In this document: positions 1 through 8,627 of the stretch, one piece after another
Layout: the number at the start of each line of letters is the position of its first letter
Position numbering within the stretch: the stretch's first letter is position 1
NCBI GenBank assembly: GCA_964484795.1
Contig: CAZAFN010000004.1
Location: forward strand, 1-64,000
DNA length: 64,000 bases
From: CAZAFN01 sp964484795
GTDB lineage: Bacteria > Pseudomonadota > Alphaproteobacteria > Methylaequorales > Methylaequoraceae
Direction of reading: 5' to 3'
Program-made: the position numbers and the translations under genes
Notes under the pieces: generated by a model
Databases searched by the model: none
Told to the model about the DNA's origin: nothing
The model's input: the letters and a program-made list of their open reading frames with translations, nothing else

Positions 1-567
1 ATGTGGGGAGGTTCAATTGAATTCAAGACCCCAATGTTGTTTGCCATTGCTATGATATTTTTATTTACACTCGGCGGCGTAACAGGAGTGGTTCTGGCTA
101 ACACCGGTATAGACGTGGCCTTGCATGATACATATTACGTTGTTGCTCACTTCCATTATGTGATGTCAATGGGTGCTTTGTTTTCGATTTATGCAGGTTT
201 TTATTATTGGTTTAGTAAAATGTCGGGAAGGGAATATAGTGAATTTTTAGGCAAGATTCATTTTTGGCTAACTTTTATAGGAGTTAACATAACTTTCTTT
301 CCTATGCATTTTTCTGGTCTAGCTGGAATGCCTAGAAGGATTCCTGATTATCCTGATGCGTTTGCTGGTTGGAATTATGTGTCATCCATAGGTGCTTATA
401 TATCAGTTTTTGCAGCATTCTTCTTTGTGTTTGTTATTTTGGAAGCATTCATTAAATCTAGAAAAGCTAAGGCTAATCCATGGGGTGAGGGAGCAACAAC
501 ATTTGAATGGAAACTTAGTTCACCGCCTCCGTTTCACTCCTTTAATGAATTGCCAAAGGTCAAATAG
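1..567 (+). CDS. ctaD: Cytochrome c oxidase subunit I, C-terminal part (cut by window start)
   Basis: This is the last 188 residues of the catalytic subunit of an aa3-type heme-copper oxidase, which reduces oxygen with electrons from cytochrome c and pumps protons. The frame is open from base 1, so the true start lies to the left. The segment [13 protein letters not shown] (fragment residues 42-54) carries the heme a3 ligand (H50), the heme a ligand (H52) and the His/Asp pair near the Mg site, as known for the family. Several membrane helices follow, and the C-terminus ends in the usual soluble tail containing the W-x-L-x-S-P-P-P-x-H-x-F pattern. It heads the oxidase assembly genes that follow on the same strand. 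Confidence 0.97.
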   Translation: MWGGSIEFKTPMLFAIAMIFLFTLGGVTGVVLANTGIDVALHDTYYVVAHFHYVMSMGALFSIYAGFYYWFSKMSGREYSEFLGKIHFWLTFIGVNITFFPMHFSGLAGMPRRIPDYPDAFAGWNYVSSIGAYISVFAAFFFVFVILEAFIKSRKAKANPWGEGATTFEWKLSSPPPFHSFNELPKVK

Positions 568-602
568 TCATATTTTTTAGCCTTTGATTGTGGAGAAGGT
601 TT

Positions 603-1523
603 GTGAAATCAGATGCAATTAAGAATAGAGTTGACTTACTAGTTTCGGAAAGTTCGGTAACTGATTTCTTTTCTCTTTTGAAACCAAGAGTGATGGCACT
701 CGCTGTTTTTACATCGATTTGTGGTCTATTGTTGGCACCGAATGAAATGCACCCTTTTTTTGTTGTTTTGTCCATTTTTTGTATTTCTCTTGGAGCAGGT
801 GCATCTGGTGCAATTAATATGTGGTACGATAGAGATATTGATATCCTTATGGATAGGACAAAGAAAAGAGCAATACCTCAAGGGAAAATCAATCCTTATG
901 ATGCATTAGGTTACGGCATAATACTTTCGGTTTTATCTGTCGTGATTTTAGGTTTGGCCGTCAATTATTTTGCAGCTTTCTTATTAGCATTTTCAATTTC
1001 TTTTTATGTTTTTATATACACTATTTGGTTAAAGAGACGTACACCTCAAAACATTGTAATTGGTGGAGCAGCTGGAGCATTTCCCCCAGTCATTGGATGG
1101 TCTTGTTCATCAGGTGATTTGACTCTGTTCCCCATTATTTTGTTTTTAATTGTTTTTATTTGGACACCTCCACATTTTTGGGCTCTTTGTTTATATAAGG
1201 ATACTGAATACTCTAAAGCTAAAGTTCCTATGCTTCCGGTTGTCAGTGGTCAAAGAACAACCAAAAATCAAATTTTTATATACTCAGTTTTTCTTTTTTT
1301 GACTTCCTTAACTCCTTACTTTTTTGGTTTTTCTGGTTTGATTTACTTTGTGTCATCACTGTTATTAAATTCATATTTTATTTTTTTAGCTTTTAAACTA
1401 CTTAAAACTAGAGATGATTCATCTACTATCTTTGCTCCGAAGCTATTTAAATTTTCAATATTATACTTGTATTTAATTTTTCTGATTTTAGTTTTTGATT
1501 CATACATATATTCTTATGGATAA
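603..1523 (+). CDS. ctaB: Protoheme IX farnesyltransferase (heme O synthase)
   Basis: This UbiA-family membrane prenyltransferase converts heme b to heme O, the precursor of heme a for the oxidase encoded just upstream. The first Asp-rich motif NMWYDRDIDILMDRT lies around residues 72-86, and the second region reads DTEYSKAKVPMLPVVSG. About eight hydrophobic helices are visible. I chose the GTG at 603 because GGAGAAGG at 592-599 is a good ribosome-binding site. A TTG at 588 would start inside that site. The resulting 306 residues match the usual family length. The end overlaps the next small gene by 8 bases. Confidence 0.95.
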   Translation: MKSDAIKNRVDLLVSESSVTDFFSLLKPRVMALAVFTSICGLLLAPNEMHPFFVVLSIFCISLGAGASGAINMWYDRDIDILMDRTKKRAIPQGKINPYDALGYGIILSVLSVVILGLAVNYFAAFLLAFSISFYVFIYTIWLKRRTPQNIVIGGAAGAFPPVIGWSCSSGDLTLFPIILFLIVFIWTPPHFWALCLYKDTEYSKAKVPMLPVVSGQRTTKNQIFIYSVFLFLTSLTPYFFGFSGLIYFVSSLLLNSYFIFLAFKLLKTRDDSSTIFAPKLFKFSILYLYLIFLILVFDSYIYSYG

Positions 1524-1611
1524 GAACAAGAAAAAAAAAAATGCGGTTTTAGGTTTGGCTCTTTTTCTTTTAGCCGTGATATTTTACTGTGTAACTTTAT
1601 TGAAGTTTTGA
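1516..1611 (+). CDS. CoxF-like 31-residue membrane protein
   Basis: A 31-residue reading frame begins at ATG 1516, inside the last codons of ctaB, and ends at TGA 1609-1611. It has a Lys/Asn-rich start (MDKNKKKKNA) followed by one hydrophobic helix that ends in VTLLKF. Many alphaproteobacteria have a short single-helix protein at exactly this place between ctaB and ctaG, often called CoxF, with an Arg/Lys-rich start and a V-T-x-x-K-x end. Position and pattern therefore support a real gene, presumably helping oxidase assembly. The basic stretch is written in an A11 run. It is too short for statistical proof. Confidence 0.7.
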   Translation: MDKNKKKKNAVLGLALFLLAVIFYCVTLLKF

Positions 1612-1618
1612 ACAAAAT

Positions 1619-2143
1619 ATGAACATACGAACTAACAGAAAGGCTCAAGTTTTTTTATTAGGATTGTTTGTCCTATTTATGTTGTTAATGAGTTATGCCG
1701 CAGTTCCATTGTACAAATTATTTTGTCAGGTTACTGGGTATGGTGGAACTCCAATGGTTGTTGAGGAGAACCTTTCATCTAAAACATTTGGAAAAATTAA
1801 TATTCGTTTTGATTCATCAACAGAAAAAACATCACCCATTTTTTTTGAACCAATTAAAAATGTAATGAATGTTGAAGTTGGTGCCAATAGTCTTGCTTTT
1901 TTTAAGGCAATAAATAAATCCAATGAAACATTAAAGACAATGTCAGTGTTTAACGTTACTCCTTTGCAAGCTGGAAAATATTTTAATAAAATTGAGTGTT
2001 TTTGTTTTGAAGAACAAGTGCTTGGACCAAAAGAAAGTGTTAAAATGCCTGTCTCTTTTTTTATTGACCCAGCAATAAAAGATGATAAGTTTATTGGTGA
2101 TTTAAAAGAAATTACTTTGTCATATACAATGTTTACTAGGTAA
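1619..2143 (+). CDS. ctaG: Cytochrome c oxidase assembly protein CtaG/Cox11
   Basis: CtaG is a membrane-anchored periplasmic copper chaperone that delivers Cu to the CuB site of subunit I. The 174-residue product has one N-terminal membrane helix (about residues 10-30), the conserved LYKLFCQVTGYGGT segment just after it (C36), and the copper-binding CFCFEEQ motif at residues 127-133 with C127 and C129. The C-terminal Y-T-M-F pattern is usual for the family. It sits 7 bases after the CoxF-like gene and before subunit III. Confidence 0.96.
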   Translation: MNIRTNRKAQVFLLGLFVLFMLLMSYAAVPLYKLFCQVTGYGGTPMVVEENLSSKTFGKINIRFDSSTEKTSPIFFEPIKNVMNVEVGANSLAFFKAINKSNETLKTMSVFNVTPLQAGKYFNKIECFCFEEQVLGPKESVKMPVSFFIDPAIKDDKFIGDLKEITLSYTMFTR

Positions 2144-2178
2144 GTTAGTATTTTAAAAGAATTAGGTAGAAATGAAAA

Positions 2179-3000
2179 ATGAGTGAAAATCAAAAGCATC
2201 CTTATCATTTAGTTGATCCAAGTCCATGGCCACTTTTAACTGCCATATGTCTTCTAGCAACTGCATGGGGTTTTATCCAATTTATGCACGAAGAAACAGG
2301 AACGCTATTTGCTGCCGGTGGAATTGCAGTTTTGCTGTGCACAGTATTTTGGTGGAGAGATGTAATCTATGAATCTGAAAAAGGAGGGTTTCATAACAAG
2401 GTTGTTCAAATTGGTCTCAAGTATGGAATGATCTTCTTTATTGCTTCTGAGGTAATGTTTTTTTCTGCTTGGTTCTGGGCTTTTTTTGATGTTGCCTTTT
2501 ATCCTGGTGAAAATAGCCCTGAACTGATTGGAAGGCAGGAATCACTTGGAGGTGTTTTTCCTCCAGAAAACATTGAACTAATTCCTCCATTTGGGATACC
2601 TTTGCTAAATACATTTATATTACTAGCATCAGGAGGTACTGTGACATGGGCACACCATGCATTAAGAGCAAATGATAGAAAGAATTTTTTAATTTTTCTC
2701 TTTTTAACCATAATTCTTGGTATAGTTTTTACAGCTTTTCAAGCATATGAATATTATCACTCAACTTTTTCAATTGATGAAGGTATTTATCCATCCACTT
2801 TCTATATGGCAACGGGCTTTCATGGTGCACATGTAATCATAGGTACCATATTCCTTTTGGTATGTTTCTTTAGAGGTTTGGCTGGAAATCTTAAACCAGA
2901 GAAACATTTAGGTTTTGAGTTTGCAGCCTGGTATTGGCATTTTGTTGATGTTGTTTGGCTTTTCTTATTTACTTTTGTTTATTGGTGGGCTTCTGTTTAG
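2179..3000 (+). CDS. ctaE: Cytochrome c oxidase subunit III
   Basis: This is the seven-helix accessory subunit of the aa3 oxidase, 273 residues, the normal length. It starts with the typical HPYHLVDPSPWPL segment (residues 7-19) and has the conserved Glu (E91) in the FIASEVMFF stretch and the late GFHGAHVIIG and WYWHFVDVVW signatures. The start ATG at 2179 lies 35 bases after ctaG. It is transcribed with the other oxidase genes and is followed 6 bases later by the SURF1 gene. Confidence 0.97.
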   Translation: MSENQKHPYHLVDPSPWPLLTAICLLATAWGFIQFMHEETGTLFAAGGIAVLLCTVFWWRDVIYESEKGGFHNKVVQIGLKYGMIFFIASEVMFFSAWFWAFFDVAFYPGENSPELIGRQESLGGVFPPENIELIPPFGIPLLNTFILLASGGTVTWAHHALRANDRKNFLIFLFLTIILGIVFTAFQAYEYYHSTFSIDEGIYPSTFYMATGFHGAHVIIGTIFLLVCFFRGLAGNLKPEKHLGFEFAAWYWHFVDVVWLFLFTFVYWWASV

Positions 3001-3006
3001 CCATTA

Positions 3007-3729
3007 ATGATTTTAACTTTTCAAAAAAAAAAATATTCTTTTAAACCAAGATTTGTTCCTCTATTTTTTTTTCTTGCAGCTCTTACTATTTTATTGTCAC
3101 TTTCAACATGGCAATTTAAGCGGTTAGTATGGAAAACAAATTTAATTGAATACAGAGTAAAAAAATTTGAATCAGCTCCTATCTTTCTGGAAGATTTAAA
3201 AAATCCAAAAGAGAATGAATTCCAAAAAGTTATTGTCAATGGGGAATTGCTGAATCAATTGGAAATGCATATGCCTCACCTTAGCAAAAGAGGTAATAAT
3301 GGTTATCATATTTTAGTTCCATTAAAAAGTAAGTCTGAAAAAGCAATAATTTTTGATTCAGGATGGGTTCCATTAAATAAGAAAGACATTAAAACAAGAA
3401 AAGAAAACATAATTCTAGGAAAAAATGAATTTGAAGCAACTATAAGGATGCCTGGAAAAAAGGGATATTTTACACCTGAAAACGATGAATTAAAAAATAT
3501 CTGGTTTTATGTTGAACCATCTAAAATGGAAAAATTTACAGGTTTGAACTTGGAAAAAGACTATTATCTTCAGACTACTAAAAGTGGAACTAATGGAGTA
3601 CCTAAGGCAAATCAAACCAAGGTTTATTTAAGAAATAATCATTTGGGGTATGCAATCACTTGGTTAATGATAGCCTTTGGTTTGGTAGGAGTTTTCTTTT
3701 TTGCAAATGTCCAAGAAATAAAAAAATAA
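3007..3729 (+). CDS. SURF1 family cytochrome oxidase assembly protein
   Basis: The 240-residue product has the SURF1 layout: an N-terminal helix (about 16-35) ending in the STWQFKRLVWK motif, a periplasmic domain, and a C-terminal helix starting at NNHLGYAITW. Family members (Shy1/SURF1) help insert heme a into subunit I. The gene closes the oxidase cluster, and its stop shares a base with the thrC start (TAATG at 3727-3731), so the two are probably translationally coupled. Confidence 0.93.
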   Translation: MILTFQKKKYSFKPRFVPLFFFLAALTILLSLSTWQFKRLVWKTNLIEYRVKKFESAPIFLEDLKNPKENEFQKVIVNGELLNQLEMHMPHLSKRGNNGYHILVPLKSKSEKAIIFDSGWVPLNKKDIKTRKENIILGKNEFEATIRMPGKKGYFTPENDELKNIWFYVEPSKMEKFTGLNLEKDYYLQTTKSGTNGVPKANQTKVYLRNNHLGYAITWLMIAFGLVGVFFFANVQEIKK

Positions 3730-5118
3730 TGCTGTATTCGTCAACAAGAGGGAAAGATAACAATTTAAAATTTACTGAAGTGCTTTTAAATGGTTTGGCG
3801 AAAGATGGTGGTTTGTATGTTCCTAATAAGATCCCACAATTATCAAAAAAAAAAAATAGAATCTTTTAGAGGTCTAAAGTACAGTGATTTGGTTTATGAA
3901 GTTACAAAATTTTTCGTAGATTCAGATCAGATACCACGAAAGGCATATAAGAAAATCTGCGAGAAATCTTATGAAAAAGTCTTTGGAAAAAAGATCATAT
4001 CCATAAAAAAATTAAATAAAAAAGAATATTTACTAAATTTGTTTCATGGCCCAACTTTTGCCTTTAAGGATTATGCCCTTCAATTACTAGGAAACATTTA
4101 TGATTATGTATTAAGTGCAAAAAACATTCAACTTACAATTCTAGGTGCAACTTCTGGAGATACTGGTTCTGCAGCAATATATGGATGTTCAAAATCTAAA
4201 AACATTAGAATGTTCATACTTTTTCCTGAAGGAAAAGTTAGTGAGGTTCAGCGAAAGCAGATGACAACTTTAAAAAAATCTAATGTTACAAACATTGCGG
4301 TTAAGGGAAACTTTGATGATTGTCAGCGACTAGTTAAAGATTTGTTTAAACTAAATAATAGGAATAAAATGTTCAATCTTGCAGCAATTAATTCGATCAA
4401 CTGGGTAAGAATAATGGGACAAGTAGTTTACTATTTTTGGAGTTTCCTGACAGTTCAGAAAGGTTTTAGACCTATGAACTTTGTTGTGCCAACTGGCAAT
4501 TTTGGCAATGTTTATGCTGGGTATATAAGTAAACTTATGGGCCTTCCAATTGATCAATTTATAGTCAGTTCTAATAAAAATGATATTTTAACAAGATTTT
4601 TTTCAACTGGTGAAATGGAGGTTAGAAAAACCCTTCAATCAATTAGCCCAAGTATGGACATTCAAATTTCGAGTAATTTTGAAAGGTTACTGTTTTTTTT
4701 TTTAGGAAATGGCAATCAAATTAGAAGGCTGTTTTCAGATCTTGATTGTTCTGGCTCATTTAAGGTTTCAGGAAAAATTATGAAGAAAATCTCTGATTCT
4801 TTTAAGGCTGGAAAATTAAATGATAAGGAAACATTACAAACAATTAAGTATGTTTATGATAAATATGGAATAATAATTGATCCTCATACTGCTGTTGGAT
4901 TTGCGGTAGGAAAAAAACACCTGGGTCAATTCAAGAAAAATATTTACTTAGCCACTGCACATTATGGAAAATTTTTACATAGTGTCAGGCAATCTATTCC
5001 AAGGGATTTGAAATACCCTCCAGCACTAAAATCCGTCTTAAATAAAGAAGAGAATTTTGAGTTAATAGAAAATGACTTGAAACAGTTGCAAGATTTAATG
5101 GTTCAAAAGAGTTCTTAG
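3729..5118 (+). pseudogene. thrC: Threonine synthase, reading frame broken at an A12 tract
   Basis: Threonine synthase converts O-phosphohomoserine to threonine using PLP. The N-terminus (MLYSSTRG..., ending VPNKIPQLSKKK) begins at ATG 3729 and runs into a stop at about 3868. The rest (IESFRGLKYSDLVYEV onward) continues one frame over to TAG 5118. The switch falls in a run of exactly 12 A at 3845-3856, and 11 A would restore one 462-residue protein of normal length. The PLP lysine motif TFAFKDYALQLLG and the remaining domains are intact. The break could be a sequencing or assembly error, a real mutation, or a gene rescued by slippage on the A tract. I label it pseudogene only to mark the broken frame; the long intact remainder suggests it is functional. 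Confidence 0.9.
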
Positions 5119-5119
5119 C

Positions 5120-5686
5120 TTATGCATTGCCTGACGTAGTGGAAAATTTTGTAAAGTCAATTCCAGTTTTTTTAATAGCTTTTCCCCACTTTTTTTCAGA
5201 TTCTACGTCAAAAAGCAAATCCAATTCTTCTTTTATATTAATCCAACTATTTTGTTTTATTTCATCTTCTAGTTGACCCGGTCCCCAACCAGAATATCCA
5301 AGTGAAATGAAAAACTTTGATGGCCCAATGTTTTTTGCAATGTCTGATATTATATCTATTGAACATGTAAGTTTAACATTTCTGGAAACCTTGAGAGTAT
5401 TATCGCTTTTATAATCATTTGAATGCAGTATGAAGCCGTTATTCTGATTTAGAGGTCCACCAATGTGAAAAGGGAATTCCATATCTAGGTTTTCAGTTAC
5501 ATCGTTCATATTAAGTTTTTTAAATAATTCACCCCCCTTAATATTCATAATTTTATAATTTAGTACTATACCGACTGCACCATCTTTATTATGGTGTGTA
5601 ATGTAGATTATGCTTTTAGAAAAAAAAATGTCTTTTAATTGCGGGAGAGCGCACAATATGTTTCCCTTTAAATAAGAACCTTTCAT
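5120..5686 (-). CDS. YqgE/AlgH family protein (UPF0301)
   Basis: The 188-residue product matches the YqgE/AlgH family throughout: an N-terminal LKGNILCALPQLKDIFFSKS, then HHNKDGAVGIVLNY, a central FHIGGPLNQN, and a late LGYSGWGPGQLEDEI stretch. The biochemical role of the family is not settled. AlgH was first linked to alginate regulation, and no catalytic residues are known that I could check. The gene converges on thrC with a single base between the two stop codons and no room for a terminator. Confidence 0.93.
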   Translation of the reverse strand: MKGSYLKGNILCALPQLKDIFFSKSIIYITHHNKDGAVGIVLNYKIMNIKGGELFKKLNMNDVTENLDMEFPFHIGGPLNQNNGFILHSNDYKSDNTLKVSRNVKLTCSIDIISDIAKNIGPSKFFISLGYSGWGPGQLEDEIKQNSWINIKEELDLLFDVESEKKWGKAIKKTGIDFTKFSTTSGNA

Positions 5687-5737
5687 AGTTAGATTATTAC
5701 AGATAATTTTTTTTATTCAAATGGAAGATTTTAATAG

Positions 5738-7702
5738 ATGAATTTTTTTTTACATTTAATTTTGTTATTTTTTATTATTAACCCGTCTTTATCTTATGAT
5801 GCAATTGATTTAAATAATCCATCATCGGTTGAAATTGTTCCCAAAAAAATTCTAAAAAAAGATACACAATATTATTTGGGAATTAAAATTAATTTATATG
5901 ATGGATGGAAAACTTATTGGAAAAATCCAGGTGATTCAGGACTGCCATTAAGTATAGAATGGGAAAAAAAATCTGATTTAGAGAAAACAGAAATTTTATT
6001 TCCGTTCCCCCAAAAGTATGTTGAGGAGGGCTTGGTTACAATTGGATATGAAAAGGAAGTTATTTTTCCAGTAAAATTAGATTTTAAGGATAATCTGAAA
6101 TTTTTTGAATCTAATTTAACTATTGAATATTTAGTTTGTAAAGAGATTTGCATTCCAAAAACCGTAACAAAAGAAGTCAGTTATGATCTTGAGAATTTTG
6201 ATGAAGACTTTTCGAATTATGAAATAAAAAAATATTTTAATCAAATTCCTCAACAAGGTCTTGGTTTGTTTGAATTAAAGAAATTGGTGAGTTTAGATAA
6301 TAGATCTTTCTTACTTATATTTAATAATGATATGAAAAAAGAAGGGGCATTAAAGATTTTCCCCTATTCGAAAGATAATATTCTTAAGATTAAATCTATA
6401 AAAAAGGAAAAGGATTTTTTTGTAGAAGTTGTTTCTGATGAAATGCTTTCTGAGATCAAGTCTCCTATTCTTTTTTCTGTATCTGATGGAAAAGAATTTG
6501 AAGAAATAGTTGTTAGTCCATATGAATTAAAAAAGAATAATAAACTAATTTATTATTTGTTTTTGGCGTTTGTTGGAGGAATCATTTTAAACTTTATGCC
6601 TTGTGTTTTGCCTGTGTTGTCATTGAAACTTTACTCATTGATGACTATTAGAAAAGAAAATTCAAAGAAGATTAGAAAATATTCATTAGGAATCATTCTT
6701 GGAATTGTGAGTTCATTTTGTGTTTTATCAATACTAATTATTTCTTTGAGAACCATAGGAACAAATGTTGGGTGGGGGTTTCAATTTCAAAATATTTATT
6801 TTTCAACAATTATAGCCCTTGTTGTTCTTTTGTTTTCATTTAATCTCCTTGGTTTTTTTGAAATTATATTTCCCGGAAGTTTTTTGAGAACAATAAATAG
6901 TCTTGCTAAAAATGATTCTGTGGCTGGCCATTTTTTTTCTGGAGCTTTCGCAACTATACTTGCCACGCCTTGCAGTGCACCCTTTATTGGAACAGCAATC
7001 GGCTTTTCAGTTCTAGCTTCTAATCACATAATAGTATTGATTTTTTTAACTATATCTTTTGGTTTTGCCGTTCCATATATTCTTTTTACAATCTATCCTA
7101 ATGTAATTTATATTTTCCCTAAGCCAGGAAAATGGATGGAAAATTTTAGGTATACTCTTGGAGTTTTGCTTCTTGCTACATTCATATGGCTAGTGAGGAT
7201 TACAAATATGAATGAAATTTTAATTTTGTTCATTTCCACTATAATTCTTCTTTTCTCTTTGCTTTTAGAAACTAATAAATTTAGGCTTGTTTTAACGTTT
7301 GGATTTCTAATGGCTTTGTTCTTTTGGTTTTTAAAACCCATCCAGGAAAATGAAAAAGTTGAATGGGAAAAATTCAATGAACTTCTACTAAATAATTATC
7401 TTGATGAAGATAAGATTGTTTTTTTAGATTTTACTGCTGACTGGTGTATAACCTGTAAAATTAATAAAATTACAACATTAGATTCTCCTAAATTAAAAAA
7501 ATTCTTTTTTGACAATGATATTCAAACAATAAGAGCTGATTGGACAAAAAAAGACGATAAAATCTTAGATTTTATCTTCAAATATAATAGGTTTGGAATT
7601 CCAGTAAATATAGTATATGGACCCAGAAATAAGAATGGAAAGGTATTGCCAGAGATCTTAACAAAAGACATTGTCATAGATAATATAAATTTGGTAAAAT
7701 GA
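5738..7702 (+). CDS. ScsB/DsbD-type membrane thiol-disulfide electron transporter
   Basis: This family carries reducing power from cytoplasmic thioredoxin across the membrane to periplasmic thiol proteins. The 654 residues show a signal peptide (1-19), a periplasmic ScsB-alpha-like domain with a CKEIC pair (C134, C138), a membrane domain from about residue 265 with the two intramembrane cysteines in NFMPCVLPVLSLK and ATPCSAPFIGTA, and a C-terminal thioredoxin domain with ADWCITCK (C570, C573). All three cysteine pairs needed for relay are present. The next gene, 4 bases on, is a peroxiredoxin, so peroxide defence is a likely use, although that peroxiredoxin has no signal peptide. Confidence 0.93.
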   Translation: MNFFLHLILLFFIINPSLSYDAIDLNNPSSVEIVPKKILKKDTQYYLGIKINLYDGWKTYWKNPGDSGLPLSIEWEKKSDLEKTEILFPFPQKYVEEGLVTIGYEKEVIFPVKLDFKDNLKFFESNLTIEYLVCKEICIPKTVTKEVSYDLENFDEDFSNYEIKKYFNQIPQQGLGLFELKKLVSLDNRSFLLIFNNDMKKEGALKIFPYSKDNILKIKSIKKEKDFFVEVVSDEMLSEIKSPILFSVSDGKEFEEIVVSPYELKKNNKLIYYLFLAFVGGIILNFMPCVLPVLSLKLYSLMTIRKENSKKIRKYSLGIILGIVSSFCVLSILIISLRTIGTNVGWGFQFQNIYFSTIIALVVLLFSFNLLGFFEIIFPGSFLRTINSLAKNDSVAGHFFSGAFATILATPCSAPFIGTAIGFSVLASNHIIVLIFLTISFGFAVPYILFTIYPNVIYIFPKPGKWMENFRYTLGVLLLATFIWLVRITNMNEILILFISTIILLFSLLLETNKFRLVLTFGFLMALFFWFLKPIQENEKVEWEKFNELLLNNYLDEDKIVFLDFTADWCITCKINKITTLDSPKLKKFFFDNDIQTIRADWTKKDDKILDFIFKYNRFGIPVNIVYGPRNKNGKVLPEILTKDIVIDNINLVK

Positions 7703-7706
7703 AATT

Positions 7707-8183
7707 ATGATAATAAAAGAAAAAGATTGTTTCCCTGAAGTTGATTTTTTTAAACTAACAGAATCAGGCCCTAAATCATATAAATCGTCAGAGCTATTTA
7801 ATGGTAAAAAAGTTATTTTAGTTGGAGTTCCAGGCGCTTTTACACCTACCTGTGCCGAAGAACATGTGCCTGGATATATCAAGTTAAGAGATGAATTCTA
7901 TCAAAAGGGAGTCGACAAAATTTTTGTAGTTTCAACTAATGATCCATTTGTAATGAAGGCATGGGCAGATTCATATGAAACAAATGAGATTGAGTTTTTA
8001 GGTGATAATGGCCAGTTGATAGAAAAATTAGGAGCTAACTTGGATTTGGCCGGGCTTGGATTGGGTATAAGATTATCCAGATTTGCCCTGTTGATTGATG
8101 ATGGTTTGATTGCAAAAATATTTGACGAAGATGGCGGTGGTCTTGAAATTAGTAAGGCAGAAAATATCTTAAAATCAATCTAG
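7707..8183 (+). CDS. Peroxiredoxin, Prx5-like
   Basis: This thiol peroxidase of 158 residues reduces hydrogen peroxide and organic peroxides. The peroxidatic cysteine is C49 in the signature VPGAFTPTCAEEHVPGY. The only other cysteine is C8, so the resolving partner is either C8 or an external thiol such as glutaredoxin. There is no signal peptide, which places it in the cytoplasm. It follows the ScsB-like gene by 4 bases and overlaps the convergent rnhA gene by 9 bases. Confidence 0.93.
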   Translation: MIIKEKDCFPEVDFFKLTESGPKSYKSSELFNGKKVILVGVPGAFTPTCAEEHVPGYIKLRDEFYQKGVDKIFVVSTNDPFVMKAWADSYETNEIEFLGDNGQLIEKLGANLDLAGLGLGIRLSRFALLIDDGLIAKIFDEDGGGLEISKAENILKSI

Positions 8184-8627
8184 ATTACTGGCTTTATTAT
8201 ATGCAAGGCGATCAACTTCTTCATTGTAAATGTTCCCGCTATGACCTTTAACCCATTCCCAACTGATCTTGAATTTTTTGCACTCATTATCTAGTTGTTT
8301 CCATAGATCAATATTTTTTACTGGTTTTTTGTTAGATGTCAGCCAATTGTTTTCTTTCCATTTCTTCATCCACAAATTAATTCCATTGATGACATACTTG
8401 CTGTCACTGTAAATCTTCACAGTTGAATTTTCTTTCAAGGGTTTTAGAGCATAAATTATAGCCATTAATTCCATCCTGTTATTTGTAGTTACTTTTTCTG
8501 AGCCAGTTATGACTTTTTTTTTATTTTCTTTGTTAAAAATTAAAGCAGCCCAGCCTCCAGGTCCAGGGTTCCCTAGGCAAGCTCCATCAGTATATATCAA
8601 AAAATCTGTGTCACTCAAAATAATCAA
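8175..8627 (-). CDS. rnhA: Ribonuclease HI
   Basis: RNase HI cuts the RNA strand of RNA-DNA hybrids. The 150-residue protein has the complete catalytic set: D14 in YTDGACLGNPGPGGWAA, E53 in NNRMELMAI, D75 in IYSDSKYVI, the GHSGN loop with H129, and a last Asp at 139. The length is typical. It is the last gene of the long minus-strand run, and its start overlaps thrB by 17 bases. The thrB-rnhA order is common in alphaproteobacteria. Confidence 0.97.
   Translation of the reverse strand: MIILSDTDFLIYTDGACLGNPGPGGWAALIFNKENKKKVITGSEKVTTNNRMELMAIIYALKPLKENSTVKIYSDSKYVINGINLWMKKWKENNWLTSNKKPVKNIDLWKQLDNECKKFKISWEWVKGHSGNIYNEEVDRLAYNKASNLD

Noticed and set aside
1726..2208. 160-codon minus-strand frame over ctaG
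   Set aside because: It lies fully within ctaG, whose copper motif and length are clear; the reverse product resembles nothing and has no ribosome site.
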